Shown piece by piece: positions 7,581 through 16,197 of a stretch of DNA of 64,000 nucleotides. Numbering within the stretch: position 1 is the first letter of the stretch; every line of letters begins with the position of its first letter. This stretch comes from Flavobacteriales bacterium (GTDB lineage Bacteria; Bacteroidota; Bacteroidia; Flavobacteriales_F; PHOS-HE28), in NCBI GenBank assembly GCA_026129465.1, contig JAHCIA010000001.1, positions 2,245,964 to 2,309,963 on the forward strand. Reading direction: 5' to 3'. The notes under the pieces were generated by a model. The model was not told the DNA's origin. It did not search any database and saw nothing but the letters and a program-made list of their open reading frames with translations. The position numbers and the translations under genes are program-made.

Positions 7581-8714
7581 ATGCGCCTGATCCAGCACCA
7601 CCTGCCCCGCCCGCGCCATGTGGAGATCCATCGGATCGCGGTGAACGCGCCACCAGCGGAGGCGTGGGAGGTCGCGCGGCATTTCGACGGCGCGACGATC
7701 CCCTGGGTGCGCTTCCTCTTCGACCTGCGCACGCTGCCGGACCGCCTGCGCGGCGTTGACGTGCCCTTGTCCAAGGACAGTGGCCTCGGCGTGGACGACA
7801 TCGCATCGCACGGACACGGCTTCATGCTGCTGGACGAGCACTCGGGAGAAGAGGTCGTGGTGGGTGCCGTGGGACAATTCTGGCACCTGAACATCCCCTT
7901 CAGGGATGTGCCGCCGCATGAGTTCGCACGTTTTGCTGAACCCGGCTGGGGCAAGGTGGCCTGGTGCATCCGCGTGGAGCCGCGCGGGACGGGCAGCTGG
8001 GTAACGCTCGAGCTCCGCGTGACCGCCACCGACGACACGAGCTGGCGCAAGCAGACCGCCTACTTCCGCTTGATCGGCCCCTTCTCGCACCTGATCCGTT
8101 CATCGGCGATGGCGCACCTGGAAGCACAGCTGGGCAAGGCCATCCAACCAGCGGATGATGACCGGCCGCTGCCCGGTGATGGGATCCTGCCCGATGCGCC
8201 CTACGTGCTCACCCACGGCATCGACATCGAGGCTCCGCCATCAATGGTGTGGCCATGGCTGATGCAACTGGGATGCGACCGTGGCGGCTGGTACAGCATC
8301 GATGCGCTGGACCATGGCGGTGTACCAAGCGTGCAAGAACTGCGTGCGGAATGGACGGAACGCCGCGTGGGCGATACGGTACATGCGACACCGGCACTCA
8401 ATGGCGGCTATACCGTGCTTGATGTGGATCGCGAGAGGTGCCTGGTGCTCGGCGCCGAAACGGACCGCATGGGCGGACACATCCGCACCAGCTGGTCCTT
8501 CGTGCTGGAGCCGATCGGCGGGGATGCCACCCGGCTTATCACCCGTGTGCGCGGCATGGGCACCCCACCCTGGTCGGCCTGGTTGCAAGGCGCGGTGCTG
8601 TTCCCACCCGTGCATGCGCTGATGCAGCGGGCGCAATTGAAGAATCTGAAGGCGCTGGCGGAAGAGGGAGCCCGTGAGCGCGTGATGCAGCATGATGATG
8701 TCGCCCATAGGTGA
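7581..8714 (+). CDS. Tandem SRPBCC (START-like) domain protein
   Basis: This 377-residue protein contains two START/polyketide-cyclase-like domains. The first (about residues 10-180) starts HRIAVNAPPAEAWEVARHF. The second (about 210-370) starts THGIDIEAPPSMVWPWLMQLG and continues through GGWYSIDALDH. Such domains bind hydrophobic ligands; substrate and role cannot be told. It is divergent from the DUF998-like gene across about 157 bp that contain nothing else I recognise. Confidence 0.7.
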   Translation: MRLIQHHLPRPRHVEIHRIAVNAPPAEAWEVARHFDGATIPWVRFLFDLRTLPDRLRGVDVPLSKDSGLGVDDIASHGHGFMLLDEHSGEEVVVGAVGQFWHLNIPFRDVPPHEFARFAEPGWGKVAWCIRVEPRGTGSWVTLELRVTATDDTSWRKQTAYFRLIGPFSHLIRSSAMAHLEAQLGKAIQPADDDRPLPGDGILPDAPYVLTHGIDIEAPPSMVWPWLMQLGCDRGGWYSIDALDHGGVPSVQELRAEWTERRVGDTVHATPALNGGYTVLDVDRERCLVLGAETDRMGGHIRTSWSFVLEPIGGDATRLITRVRGMGTPPWSAWLQGAVLFPPVHALMQRAQLKNLKALAEEGARERVMQHDDVAHR

Positions 8715-8893
8715 TCCGGACCCAGCCTCCATGCACATGAGCACCACACTCCGTCCGCGCTGCGTTCCGCCGCAGTCCCTCAGATCGCACGTCTCCTGCA
8801 TTCCCTTCCTGATGGTTGTTCGCCGCTCGTGGTCGAATGCCATCACACAGGGAGACTCTCTCAGCCTTTTCAAACCTTCAAACCCCCAATACC

Positions 8894-9328
8894 ATGTTCG
8901 ACAACATCCTTAGTTCCCTCACGCAGCAAGCGCTGCCCAAGCTCACGCAAGAGCACGGCCTCAGCCCCGATCAAGCGAAGTCGAGCATCAGCGCCGCGGC
9001 GAGCGGCCTGCAAGGCGTGCTTTCCGGCGACCATGGCTTTGACATGGGCACCATCACCAACCTGTTCAGCAAGGAGACGAATACCCCCGCCGCCAACGGC
9101 CTGATGGAGAAGATCGGACAGTCGGTGCTGAGCAACCTCACCGGCAAGACGGGCCTCAGCGCCGACAAGGCGGGCGCCGTGAAGAACACCCTGATGCCCA
9201 TGATCATGGACCTGGTGACCAAGCAGGTGGGCGGCAACGCCGATTCGCTCAAAGGCCTGCTCGGCGGCCTCTCCGGCGGCGGCGTGGCCGACAAGGCCAA
9301 AGGTCTGCTGGGCAAACTCTTCAAGTAG
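8894..9328 (+). CDS. DUF937-like small helical protein
   Basis: A 144-residue Ala/Gly/Leu/Lys-rich protein with amphipathic helices and a glycine-rich tail (GLLGGLSGGGVADKAKGLLG), resembling DUF937/YidB-like proteins. The ATG at 8894 gives MFDNILSSLTQQ, a typical start for the group. No membrane segment or signal peptide. The function is unknown. The dodecin gene follows after 34 bp and could share a transcript. Confidence 0.55.
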   Translation: MFDNILSSLTQQALPKLTQEHGLSPDQAKSSISAAASGLQGVLSGDHGFDMGTITNLFSKETNTPAANGLMEKIGQSVLSNLTGKTGLSADKAGAVKNTLMPMIMDLVTKQVGGNADSLKGLLGGLSGGGVADKAKGLLGKLFK

Positions 9329-9362
9329 GACCGGATCCCCTCACACCACAAACACCAGTACC

Positions 9363-9566
9363 ATGGCCATCATCAAAGTGATCGAGATCCTCGCCAGCAG
9401 CAAGAACAGCTGGGAGGACGCCGCCGCGAACGCGGTGAAGGAAGCGAGCAAGACCGTGCGGGGCATCCGATCGGTGAACGTGAAGAACCAGAGCGCGATG
9501 GTGGAGAAGGGCAGGATCACGGAGTACAGGGTGAACTGCAAGATCTCCTTCGGCATCGAGAAGTGA
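9363..9566 (+). CDS. Dodecin family flavin-binding protein
   Basis: At 67 residues this is the usual dodecin length. MAIIKVIEILASSKNSWEDA and KNQSAMVEKGRITEYRVNCK match the beta-alpha-beta-beta fold of dodecins, which assemble into hollow 12-mers that store or buffer flavins (riboflavin/FMN) in the cytoplasm. Family knowledge supplies the function; the sequence supports only the fold and size. Confidence 0.85.
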   Translation: MAIIKVIEILASSKNSWEDAAANAVKEASKTVRGIRSVNVKNQSAMVEKGRITEYRVNCKISFGIEK

Positions 9567-9647
9567 ATGCTGGGAGCCGCACGACCGCGCCAGGGTATTC
9601 GCGACGAGCCTTCAGTCGAAGGGCGATCGTGAGCGGCATGACCGTTC

Positions 9648-9986
9648 TCAGGGCTTGGCCATTTCTTCCACGCTTGGCCACAACGCTACCATCGGTGGCC
9701 CTGCAAGCAGTGGCATGGCCGTGCCTTTGAACGCTTCCAGGGGCGGTGTGCTGCCGTGCGGTCCAGGGTGGTGGCCCATGTCCGCCCACTGCTCCACCAG
9801 CAGGATACACTCAGGTTGCTGTGCGCTGCACATCAACTGACTGCCCGGGAAGTGCGGCCCCTGCCACACCTCGGCCAGCAGCGGTTCCAAGGCGGTGTGG
9901 TCAGCGTTGCCTTGGCCGTGTATCGCCATGTGGTCGACCGTGACCACCACTGCCGGCTTGGGAGTGCGGTGCGGCAAGGTCGGCAC
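9648..9986 (-). CDS. Putative antibiotic-biosynthesis-monooxygenase (ABM)-like protein
   Basis: A 112-residue protein with the pattern of dimeric alpha-beta barrel monooxygenase-like proteins: VVVTVDH, then LEPLLAEVW, then ECILLVEQWADM, then LEAFKGTAMPLL. The start is uncertain. A GTG at 9986 keeps the first strand, whereas an ATG at 9929 would remove it, so the GTG is preferred. The substrate is unknown. It is a lone gene, divergent from the DUF1801 gene. Confidence 0.5.
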   Translation of the reverse strand: MPTLPHRTPKPAVVVTVDHMAIHGQGNADHTALEPLLAEVWQGPHFPGSQLMCSAQQPECILLVEQWADMGHHPGPHGSTPPLEAFKGTAMPLLAGPPMVALWPSVEEMAKP

Positions 9987-10195
9987 AACCCATCAGGAGA
10001 CAACTGAGACAAGCCAGCTAACAGGCGGTTCTCATCATCGATCGGGTTGGTCGCTCAAAGAGGGCATACAAGGCATAGGCAGGACCATACGGTTACCAAT
10101 GGACCTGTTCCCGCCAGCTCGGTGTGCTCGGGATCCCGCAACATGGATCCGAGATTCGCGCGATCCATACATTGGCATTTCTCAATGTCGCCACC

Positions 10196-11023
10196 ATGCC
10201 AGGTACAACCACCAGGCACAGGACCAAACTGAGGACCAATTCGGGAGACTGGCGCCACGCGACCCTGGAGCGCATGCGCCAGATCATCCACGCCGCAGCG
10301 CCCGGCATCACCGAGGAGCGCAAATGGAAGAAGCCCACGAACCCGGATGGCGTACTGGCATGGTCGCTCAACGGCTTGATCTGCACCGGCGAGCTTTACA
10401 AGGACAAGGTGAAGCTCACCTTCGCTCATGGTGCCAGCCTGCCCGACCCCAAGGGACTGTTCAGCGCGCCCTTCACGGGCAACACGCGCCGCGCGATCGA
10501 CATCCACGAGGGTGGGACGGTGAACGCCACGGCCTTCAAGGCGCTGGTGAAGGCGGCCGTGTCGCGCAACAACGGATCCACCACGAAGAAGGCTGGATCT
10601 TCGGCCACGAAAGCGACGCCCGTGAAGCTGCTCTCCGGCGGCAACCCGCAGATCGCGAAGGGTGATGGCGATGGTCCGGTGCAAGCCTACATCGCAGCCG
10701 CACCCGGTTGGCAACGCGAAGCCTGCCAGCGGATCGATGCGCTGATCGAGCGCGCCGTGCCCAAGGTGAAGAAGGCCGTGAAGTGGAACACGCCGTTCTA
10801 TGGCGTGGAGGGCCAGGGCTGGTTCGTGGCGTACCACATCTTCACCAAGTACGTCAAGATCACCTTCTTCTACGGCCGCAAGCTGAAGCCCATGCCGCCC
10901 GTGGAGAGCAAGGACCCCCATGCGCGCTACGTGCACCTGCACGAGGATGGTGTGCTGGATGAGGCGCAGTTCACGAGCTGGCTGAAGCAGGCGGCGTCCA
11001 TGCCGGGGTGGAGCGGGCACTGA
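10196..11023 (+). CDS. Tandem DUF1801 (YdhG-like) domain protein
   Basis: A 275-residue protein with two copies of the YdhG-like fold. The first is about residues 15-125 (ERMRQIIHAAAPGITEERKW, then SLNGLICTGELYKDKVKLTF). The second is about 160-270 (QRIDALIERAVPKVKKAVKW, then YHIFTKYVKITFFYG). A Ser/Thr/Lys-rich linker joins them. The function is unknown. The ATG at 10196 was chosen because the 24 residues upstream look non-coding. Confidence 0.65.
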   Translation: MPGTTTRHRTKLRTNSGDWRHATLERMRQIIHAAAPGITEERKWKKPTNPDGVLAWSLNGLICTGELYKDKVKLTFAHGASLPDPKGLFSAPFTGNTRRAIDIHEGGTVNATAFKALVKAAVSRNNGSTTKKAGSSATKATPVKLLSGGNPQIAKGDGDGPVQAYIAAAPGWQREACQRIDALIERAVPKVKKAVKWNTPFYGVEGQGWFVAYHIFTKYVKITFFYGRKLKPMPPVESKDPHARYVHLHEDGVLDEAQFTSWLKQAASMPGWSGH

Positions 11024-11066
11024 ACGTGAACGATCGCCGCGACAACGTAAGCGACCTTCGCCACCC

Positions 11067-11519
11067 ATGCCCCTTTCCAAGGCCTCTCTCATCGCAACGC
11101 TCGCTGACCAGCTCCGCGAGAAACTCAGCACCTGCGAAGCGGCGATCACCTCCACCCGCACCGCCTTCGCCAGCGACACCAAGAGCAGTGCGGGCGACAA
11201 GCACGAGGTGGGCCGCGCCATGGTGCAGCAGGAACTGGACAAGCTGGAGGAGCATCGCGCGAAGCTCATCGCCCTGCAACAGGAACTGGCGCGGGTGCCG
11301 CTGGATCGGGTGTACGAGCAGGTGGGCTTCGGCAGCCTGGTGATCACCGACCAGGGGCGATACTTCATCGCCATCGGGCTGGGTGCGGTGGAAGTGGAAG
11401 GCGAACCGTGCTACGCGATCTCACTGGCCTCACCGATCGGACAGGCGCTGAAGGACAAGCGCGTGGGTGATGCGGTCGACTTCAACGGGAAGCGGATCAC
11501 GGTGCAGGCGATCGTGTGA
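11067..11519 (+). CDS. GreA/GreB-like C-terminal domain protein
   Basis: 150 residues. The N-terminal half is a probable coiled coil (residues 5-75, rich in Glu, Lys and Ala). The C-terminal half (VGFGSLVITDQGRYFIAIGL, then ISLASPIGQALKDKRVGDAV) matches the FKBP-like domain of GreA/GreB elongation factors. The acidic tip residues of true Gre factors are not evident, so it may bind RNA polymerase without stimulating cleavage. Confidence 0.6.
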   Translation: MPLSKASLIATLADQLREKLSTCEAAITSTRTAFASDTKSSAGDKHEVGRAMVQQELDKLEEHRAKLIALQQELARVPLDRVYEQVGFGSLVITDQGRYFIAIGLGAVEVEGEPCYAISLASPIGQALKDKRVGDAVDFNGKRITVQAIV

Positions 11520-11542
11520 GGAGGCGTGGTAGCGCTGTGCGT

Positions 11543-13585
11543 TCAAGCCGGCACCTGCGGCAAGGCGTGCTTCTTCATCAAGGCCGCATAGCGCGGATCG
11601 TCGCGCAGCACATCGTAGCGCACATCGCCCTTCATCCGCTCCACCGTGAAGAAGCCGGGATTGGAGAGGTTGAAGTCCAGTTGCTCGAAGGCTTTGTCAA
11701 AGTCGCCAACGAGCGTGTAGGTCACGGCGAGGTCGTAGATGGGGTTGATGCCAAAGGCCATATCCTTGGAATAGGGCAACAGTTCGGTGGCTTTCAAGGC
11801 CATGGCGATGGCGCGCTCCTTCTGCCCCGCACCGGCCAGGGACATGCCCAGCGCGCTGTGGTACCGGGCGTCCGCAGGATGTTCCTGCACTTCCTTCTCC
11901 AGGACCTTCACCGCTTCCTTGTACTTCTTCCGGGCAAGCTCCGTCCCGCCTTGATGCTGGTGAAGGAAGGCTTCGTACAGGGAGGCGGGCAATACTTCGG
12001 TCTTGATCACGAGCATGCCATCAGGGAAGCCGGCCACCACCCGGAAGGCCTCGTCGATCCGCCCTTCGGCCACTTCAAGGATGTACATGGCCCACTTGTA
12101 CCAACCATACTCCTTGTCCACCGACGCAAAGGCCGTGCGTGCTTCCGGGCAGGGCCCCTTCCAGGTGTAAAAACTGATCCCTCGATAGAGGTAAGGCCAG
12201 TTCTGTTCGGGTGCCAGCGCGATGGCCTTGTCGGCCGCTGCGATGGATTCGGGAAAGCGGTGCGCCCACATGTAACCCCAGGCGAGATCCGAAAAGGCAT
12301 TGACATCCTTGGGGCTGAGCAGTGTTGCCTTCTCCAGCGTCCGGATGTACTCATCCAAATGCCCCTCGATCAGCAGCACACCCGATCGGGCGATGAGGAC
12401 CTCCGCGTTGTTGGGCAAGCCTTTCTCGGCGATGGCCCAATGTTCCATGGCCTTGGTGCGATCACGGAAGGCCCAGTTGAAATGGTCGCCGATCGCCAGG
12501 TGTACCTCCGGGTTCTCCGGCGCGAGCGCGAGCGCACGATCCGCCGCCTGGCTGGCCATTGCTCGACGTGCTTCGCTTTGGTCCATGCGCACATAGTACA
12601 CCCTTGCATGGGCCCGTGCGAGTTCCGCATAGGCCAGCGCGAAGGTGCTGTCCATTGCCACCGCCCGCTCCAATTCAACGATGGCCTTCATGGTGGTCTC
12701 GCCATCCACATGCGCCTGGTGGGTGAGGTGCCTGCCTTTCAGGTAGGCCTGATAGGCCTCCACGTTCTCCGTGGGTACCGAGGCCAGGCTGTTGAAGTCG
12801 TCAGGCGTCAGGGTCTGCTTCAGCATGCCGGCGATGGCCGTGGCGATCTCGCGCTGGATGCTGAACAGGTCGGCTACCGGCCGGTCGTAGCTCTCCGCCC
12901 ACAGGTGCGCATCGGTGGCCACGTCGATCAGCTGCGCGGTGATGCGCAACTGGTCGCCCGCGCGTTGCACGCTGCCCTCGAGGATGGTGCCCACGTTCAG
13001 CTGCGCACCGATGGTCTTGATCGACAGCGTGTCGCCCTTGTACTTCATGCACGAGGTGCGCGAGATCACGTGCAGGTCCTTGATCTTGGCCAGCTGGGTG
13101 ATGATGTCCTCGGTGAGCCCGTCGCTGAAGTACTCCTGCTCGGGGTCGCTGCTCATGTTCACGAAGGGCAGCACCGCCACGGCCAGGGAGCGTGTGTTCT
13201 CCGCCATGGCGGCCATCGGGGCCTGCTCCGCCTTCCAGTGCTTGAAGTAGAAGTACTGGCCCACCAACAGCACGGCCAGTGCACCGATGGTGATGGTGCC
13301 ACCCCAGGAGCGTTTGGGAGCAGGTCTGCTCGCTACTTCTTCATCCGTGACGTCCTCGGTGCGCACCACGCCTTCCGGCCCCCATTCGTAGACCCAGCTG
13401 ATGATGAGCGCGATTGGGAAGCCGACCAACGTGAGGACGATCACCGCAGTGACCAGCCAGGTGGGCAGGCCCAGGTATGGGAACACCGCCACGGCCACCT
13501 GGATGACGATCCATGCCGCCATGGCGTAGACCGTGGCCACGCGCAGGACGTTGCGTCTTTTGAGTTCGGCCCAGAGTTTTTCCAT
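11543..13585 (-). CDS. Membrane-anchored TolB/FlgO-like domain protein with TPRs
   Basis: A 680-residue protein. Residues 1-20 are cytoplasmic (MEKLWAELKRRNVLRVA). Hydrophobic helices follow at about 16-36, 42-65 and 98-115. Next is a TolB/FlgO-like domain (VAVLPFVNMSSDPEQEYFSD, then IKTIGAQLNVGTILEGSV). The rest, from about residue 300, is TPR-like helices with recurring pairs. Similar proteins are often misannotated as adenylate cyclases; no cyclase domain is present. The ATG at 13585 replaces a 54-residue non-coding-looking extension. The role is probably scaffolding or sensing; this is inferred. Confidence 0.65.
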   Translation of the reverse strand: MEKLWAELKRRNVLRVATVYAMAAWIVIQVAVAVFPYLGLPTWLVTAVIVLTLVGFPIALIISWVYEWGPEGVVRTEDVTDEEVASRPAPKRSWGGTITIGALAVLLVGQYFYFKHWKAEQAPMAAMAENTRSLAVAVLPFVNMSSDPEQEYFSDGLTEDIITQLAKIKDLHVISRTSCMKYKGDTLSIKTIGAQLNVGTILEGSVQRAGDQLRITAQLIDVATDAHLWAESYDRPVADLFSIQREIATAIAGMLKQTLTPDDFNSLASVPTENVEAYQAYLKGRHLTHQAHVDGETTMKAIVELERAVAMDSTFALAYAELARAHARVYYVRMDQSEARRAMASQAADRALALAPENPEVHLAIGDHFNWAFRDRTKAMEHWAIAEKGLPNNAEVLIARSGVLLIEGHLDEYIRTLEKATLLSPKDVNAFSDLAWGYMWAHRFPESIAAADKAIALAPEQNWPYLYRGISFYTWKGPCPEARTAFASVDKEYGWYKWAMYILEVAEGRIDEAFRVVAGFPDGMLVIKTEVLPASLYEAFLHQHQGGTELARKKYKEAVKVLEKEVQEHPADARYHSALGMSLAGAGQKERAIAMALKATELLPYSKDMAFGINPIYDLAVTYTLVGDFDKAFEQLDFNLSNPGFFTVERMKGDVRYDVLRDDPRYAALMKKHALPQVPA

Positions 13586-13815
13586 GGTGCTTGTGATACG
13601 GCTATCCCGCGTGACTTCGTAAACGTACGCGTTCGGCCCTGATCCGAGCGGCAGTTTCCTGGAGCGACCGAGCATCTTGGGCGGCAGCAACGGCCAAGGC
13701 GGGACACCCTGCAAGCGGTGCGTCCAACCCCAGGCAGGACGTACCACACGTATTTCTTTTCGGGAGCTGTAATGATCGAAGGGGGCCGTGCGACCAATGG
13801 GGAAAGAACGAACCC

Positions 13816-14079
13816 ATGGAACGGTCCGACACCCCTGCCAAACCCATTCCCGCCAACTGGAACAGGGTCGGGTACATCGTCTTCACCCTCGCCGGCATCC
13901 TGTTCACCTTCTGGGGCAGCGACCCCACCCAGGGGCCGATGTTCATGGCCCTGGCGCTGGTCTTCGACCCCTACGACCAGTCCGTGCCGTGGAAGGAACG
14001 GCCGCGCTGGGTAAGGCTGCTGCTGATCGGTCACCTGGGCCTGGCGGCCGCGCTGCTCGGCTATGTGATGGCAAGCTGA
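13816..14079 (+). CDS. Small two-helix membrane protein
   Basis: An 87-residue protein with hydrophobic helices at about residues 19-34 and 67-85. The N-terminus is hydrophilic and Pro-rich. Not recognised. It lies 19 bp upstream of the ECF sigma gene on the same strand and may be co-transcribed with it. Confidence 0.55.
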   Translation: MERSDTPAKPIPANWNRVGYIVFTLAGILFTFWGSDPTQGPMFMALALVFDPYDQSVPWKERPRWVRLLLIGHLGLAAALLGYVMAS

Positions 14080-14098
14080 GCACGACCTTCGGGGGATC

Positions 14099-14581
14099 AT
14101 GGCCGATGAACAGCGCTTCCTGGACCTGATGCGCACGTACCAACGCATCGTGCTGCGGCTCGCGGGCCTCTACGCCAACGATGCCGAGGAGCGCAAGGAC
14201 CTGGAACAGGAGGTGCTGCTGCAGGCCTGGAAGGGCTTCGACAGCTTCCGCGGCGAGGCCAAGTTCAGCACCTGGCTGCACCGTGTGGCGCTGAACACCA
14301 TCCTCACCCAGAAGCGCCGGCCCCGCGTGGTGGAGCGACGCGACCGGCTGGACCACCTGCCCGACGCCGTCCATGATCCCGGCACGGCAAACGATGACAG
14401 CGAACGGTTGCATCGGGCCATGTTCCAGCTGCCCGAGACAGACCGGGCACTGATCGCCCTTCACCTGGAAGGCTTCGACAATGGCGAGGTGGCCGGTATC
14501 ATGGGTATCACGCCGAACAACGTAGGCGTGAAGCTGCACCGCATCAAACAACGTCTTTCCGAACTACTCACACCCCATTGA
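14099..14581 (+). CDS. ECF-type RNA polymerase sigma factor
   Basis: A 160-residue sigma-70-family factor without region 3. Region 2 is visible as ERKDLEQEVLLQAWKGFDSF, with the -10 recognition helix FSTWLHRVALN. Region 4 has LPETDRALIALHLEGFDNGE and an HTH ending KLHRIKQRLSELL. The next gene starts almost on its stop codon and encodes a membrane protein in the usual place of an anti-sigma factor. Confidence 0.85.
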   Translation: MADEQRFLDLMRTYQRIVLRLAGLYANDAEERKDLEQEVLLQAWKGFDSFRGEAKFSTWLHRVALNTILTQKRRPRVVERRDRLDHLPDAVHDPGTANDDSERLHRAMFQLPETDRALIALHLEGFDNGEVAGIMGITPNNVGVKLHRIKQRLSELLTPH

Positions 14582-14583
14582 CC

Positions 14584-15189
14584 ATGGACCTCCAACACGC
14601 CTTCGCCAACTGGCAGCCCCAGGACCCCGCCTACGACCAGCGCTTGCAGGCCGCCACCCGGCAGCGCACCCATAGCCACCATCCCATGGAGCGGCTACGT
14701 CGTGCCATCCGGATCAATCTCTATTTCGCGGCCATGATCACCGTGGGCTATCTGGCGCTCTTCCCCTTCATGCCCCATCCGATGGTGATGGTCTTCCTGG
14801 GGATCTTGCTCCTGTACAACGTGTGGGCGATGGTGAACGCCTGGCAGCACTACATGCGCATCCCGGCATCCGTATCGGCCATGAACGATGTGCTGGCGGA
14901 AATGAAAGCCCAGGTGGCCTCCACCACCGCATGGATGCACTTGCATGTGCGCACGGGCCTGCTCGTGTACCCCCTGGCCATCACCGGTGGCTTCCTGTTG
15001 GGCGCACTGGTGGGCACGGGCGCCACACCGGCCGAATTGATGTCCAAGGCTCCGCTCTGGTGGATCCTGGGCGTCACCCTGGTGGTGCTGATGCCCATCT
15101 GCCACTACACGGTGAAGTGGATGATGCACCTGGTGTTCGGCGTACACGTGGAGGCGCTGCGCAGGTCCATCGCGGAACTGGAGGATTGA
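14584..15189 (+). CDS. Membrane protein, probable partner of the upstream ECF sigma factor
   Basis: 201 residues. A short cytoplasmic N-terminus (residues 1-38) contains ANWQPQDPAYDQRL, followed by four helices (about 45-63, 66-84, 128-146 and 158-176). Proteins of this shape directly follow ECF sigma genes in other Bacteroidota, so a regulatory role such as membrane tethering of the sigma factor is inferred; no standard anti-sigma domain is visible. The ATG at 14584 was preferred over the TTG at 14578, which would overlap the sigma stop. Confidence 0.55.
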   Translation: MDLQHAFANWQPQDPAYDQRLQAATRQRTHSHHPMERLRRAIRINLYFAAMITVGYLALFPFMPHPMVMVFLGILLLYNVWAMVNAWQHYMRIPASVSAMNDVLAEMKAQVASTTAWMHLHVRTGLLVYPLAITGGFLLGALVGTGATPAELMSKAPLWWILGVTLVVLMPICHYTVKWMMHLVFGVHVEALRRSIAELED

Positions 15190-15190
15190 G

Positions 15191-15601
15191 CTACGGCAGC
15201 TTCGTCCCCACCGCTCCCCACCACGGGTGGATCTCGTACTTCAGCCGCCCGATCTTCACGAAGGGGTCCTGGAGCAGCCAGCCTTCCACTTCCTCCTTCG
15301 TGTCGCAGTCGTAAAGCAGCATGCCGCGCCATCCGGCATCGTTCTTCCCGTAGGGGCCTGCCATGACGATGAGGCCACGCTTGCCCTGCATGTCCTGGTG
15401 GGCCAGGTGTTCCTGTTGAAGCGTCGCGGCCGTGAGGCTGTCCAAGGCGGGACCATCACCGGCCGTGTACAGCACGAACCAGTACTGCTTCATGTGGTAG
15501 GTGCTGTCGGCGATGGTGATGTCGAAGGTGCGCTGGGCCTTCAAGCCGGTCGCGGCCAACAAGAGGCAGGTCGCGAGGATGGTGATGCGACAGGTCTTCA
15601 T
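15191..15601 (-). CDS. Secreted YCII-related domain protein
   Basis: 136 residues with a signal peptide (MKTCRITILATCLLLAATGLKAQ) and then a YCII-like dimeric alpha-beta domain (QYWFVLYTAG, then LIVMAGPYG, then CDTKEEVEGWLLQDPFVK). The domain's function is unknown in general. The ATG at 15601 gives the clean signal peptide. It follows grpB by 14 bp and probably shares its transcript. Confidence 0.65.
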   Translation of the reverse strand: MKTCRITILATCLLLAATGLKAQRTFDITIADSTYHMKQYWFVLYTAGDGPALDSLTAATLQQEHLAHQDMQGKRGLIVMAGPYGKNDAGWRGMLLYDCDTKEEVEGWLLQDPFVKIGRLKYEIHPWWGAVGTKLP

Positions 15602-15615
15602 GGAGTGGTCGCGCG

Positions 15616-16188
15616 TCAACGCCACTTGCCCCGGTGGGCCTTGGCCAGCACGTCGTTCACGTAGACGGCCTTGTGGGTGGTGTAGGCTTCGCGGTCCTTG
15701 GGGAAGCGTTTGGCCAGCTCCTGCTTGAGGGCCTCGTAGCGGGCGGCTTCCTCAGGGAAGGCGCGCAGGTAGTCCCGGAAGACGATACGTTCCATGCTGG
15801 CCTTGCCGGAGCCGACCATGTGCACATGTGCCACGCGCTTTCCATCCGCGTCGCGCAGGATGAACCAGGCGTAGTAAGGCGCGTCATCGCCCATGGAAGG
15901 CCGCCAGACGAACTCGAAGCCCGCCTCCTGCATCAGGGGCGCCACCTCCTCCCGCACACGCTCCACGTCGCCCACCTCCACCTGGACGTCGATGATGGGT
16001 TTGGCGCTCATGCCCGGGATGGCCGTGCTGCCGATGTGCGCGATGCGTTGGATGTGCTGCCGCGGTACGATGCGCTTCACCTCCTTCTCCAGTTCGGCGT
16101 AGCGCTCGGGCCAGCTTTCATCGTAGGGCACCAGGGTGATGGTCTCCTTCGAAAGCGCCTTGATGCGCGCCTGCGTCCGTGCGTCCAT
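15616..16188 (-). CDS. GrpB family nucleotidyltransferase-like protein
   Basis: A 190-residue protein with the GrpB signature: VPYDESWPERYAELEKEV, then IQRIAHIGSTAIPGMSAKPI with the GS motif of the nucleotidyltransferase fold, then IDVQVEV and VAHVHMVG. The substrate is unknown for the family. It starts 9 bp after the fdhD stop on the same strand. Confidence 0.8.
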   Translation of the reverse strand: MDARTQARIKALSKETITLVPYDESWPERYAELEKEVKRIVPRQHIQRIAHIGSTAIPGMSAKPIIDVQVEVGDVERVREEVAPLMQEAGFEFVWRPSMGDDAPYYAWFILRDADGKRVAHVHMVGSGKASMERIVFRDYLRAFPEEAARYEALKQELAKRFPKDREAYTTHKAVYVNDVLAKAHRGKWR

Positions 16189-16197
16189 GGCACGATC

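Noticed and set aside
11516-13642. A 708-codon plus-strand open frame
   Set aside because: Antisense to the TolB-like TPR gene; no signal peptide, domain or promoter.
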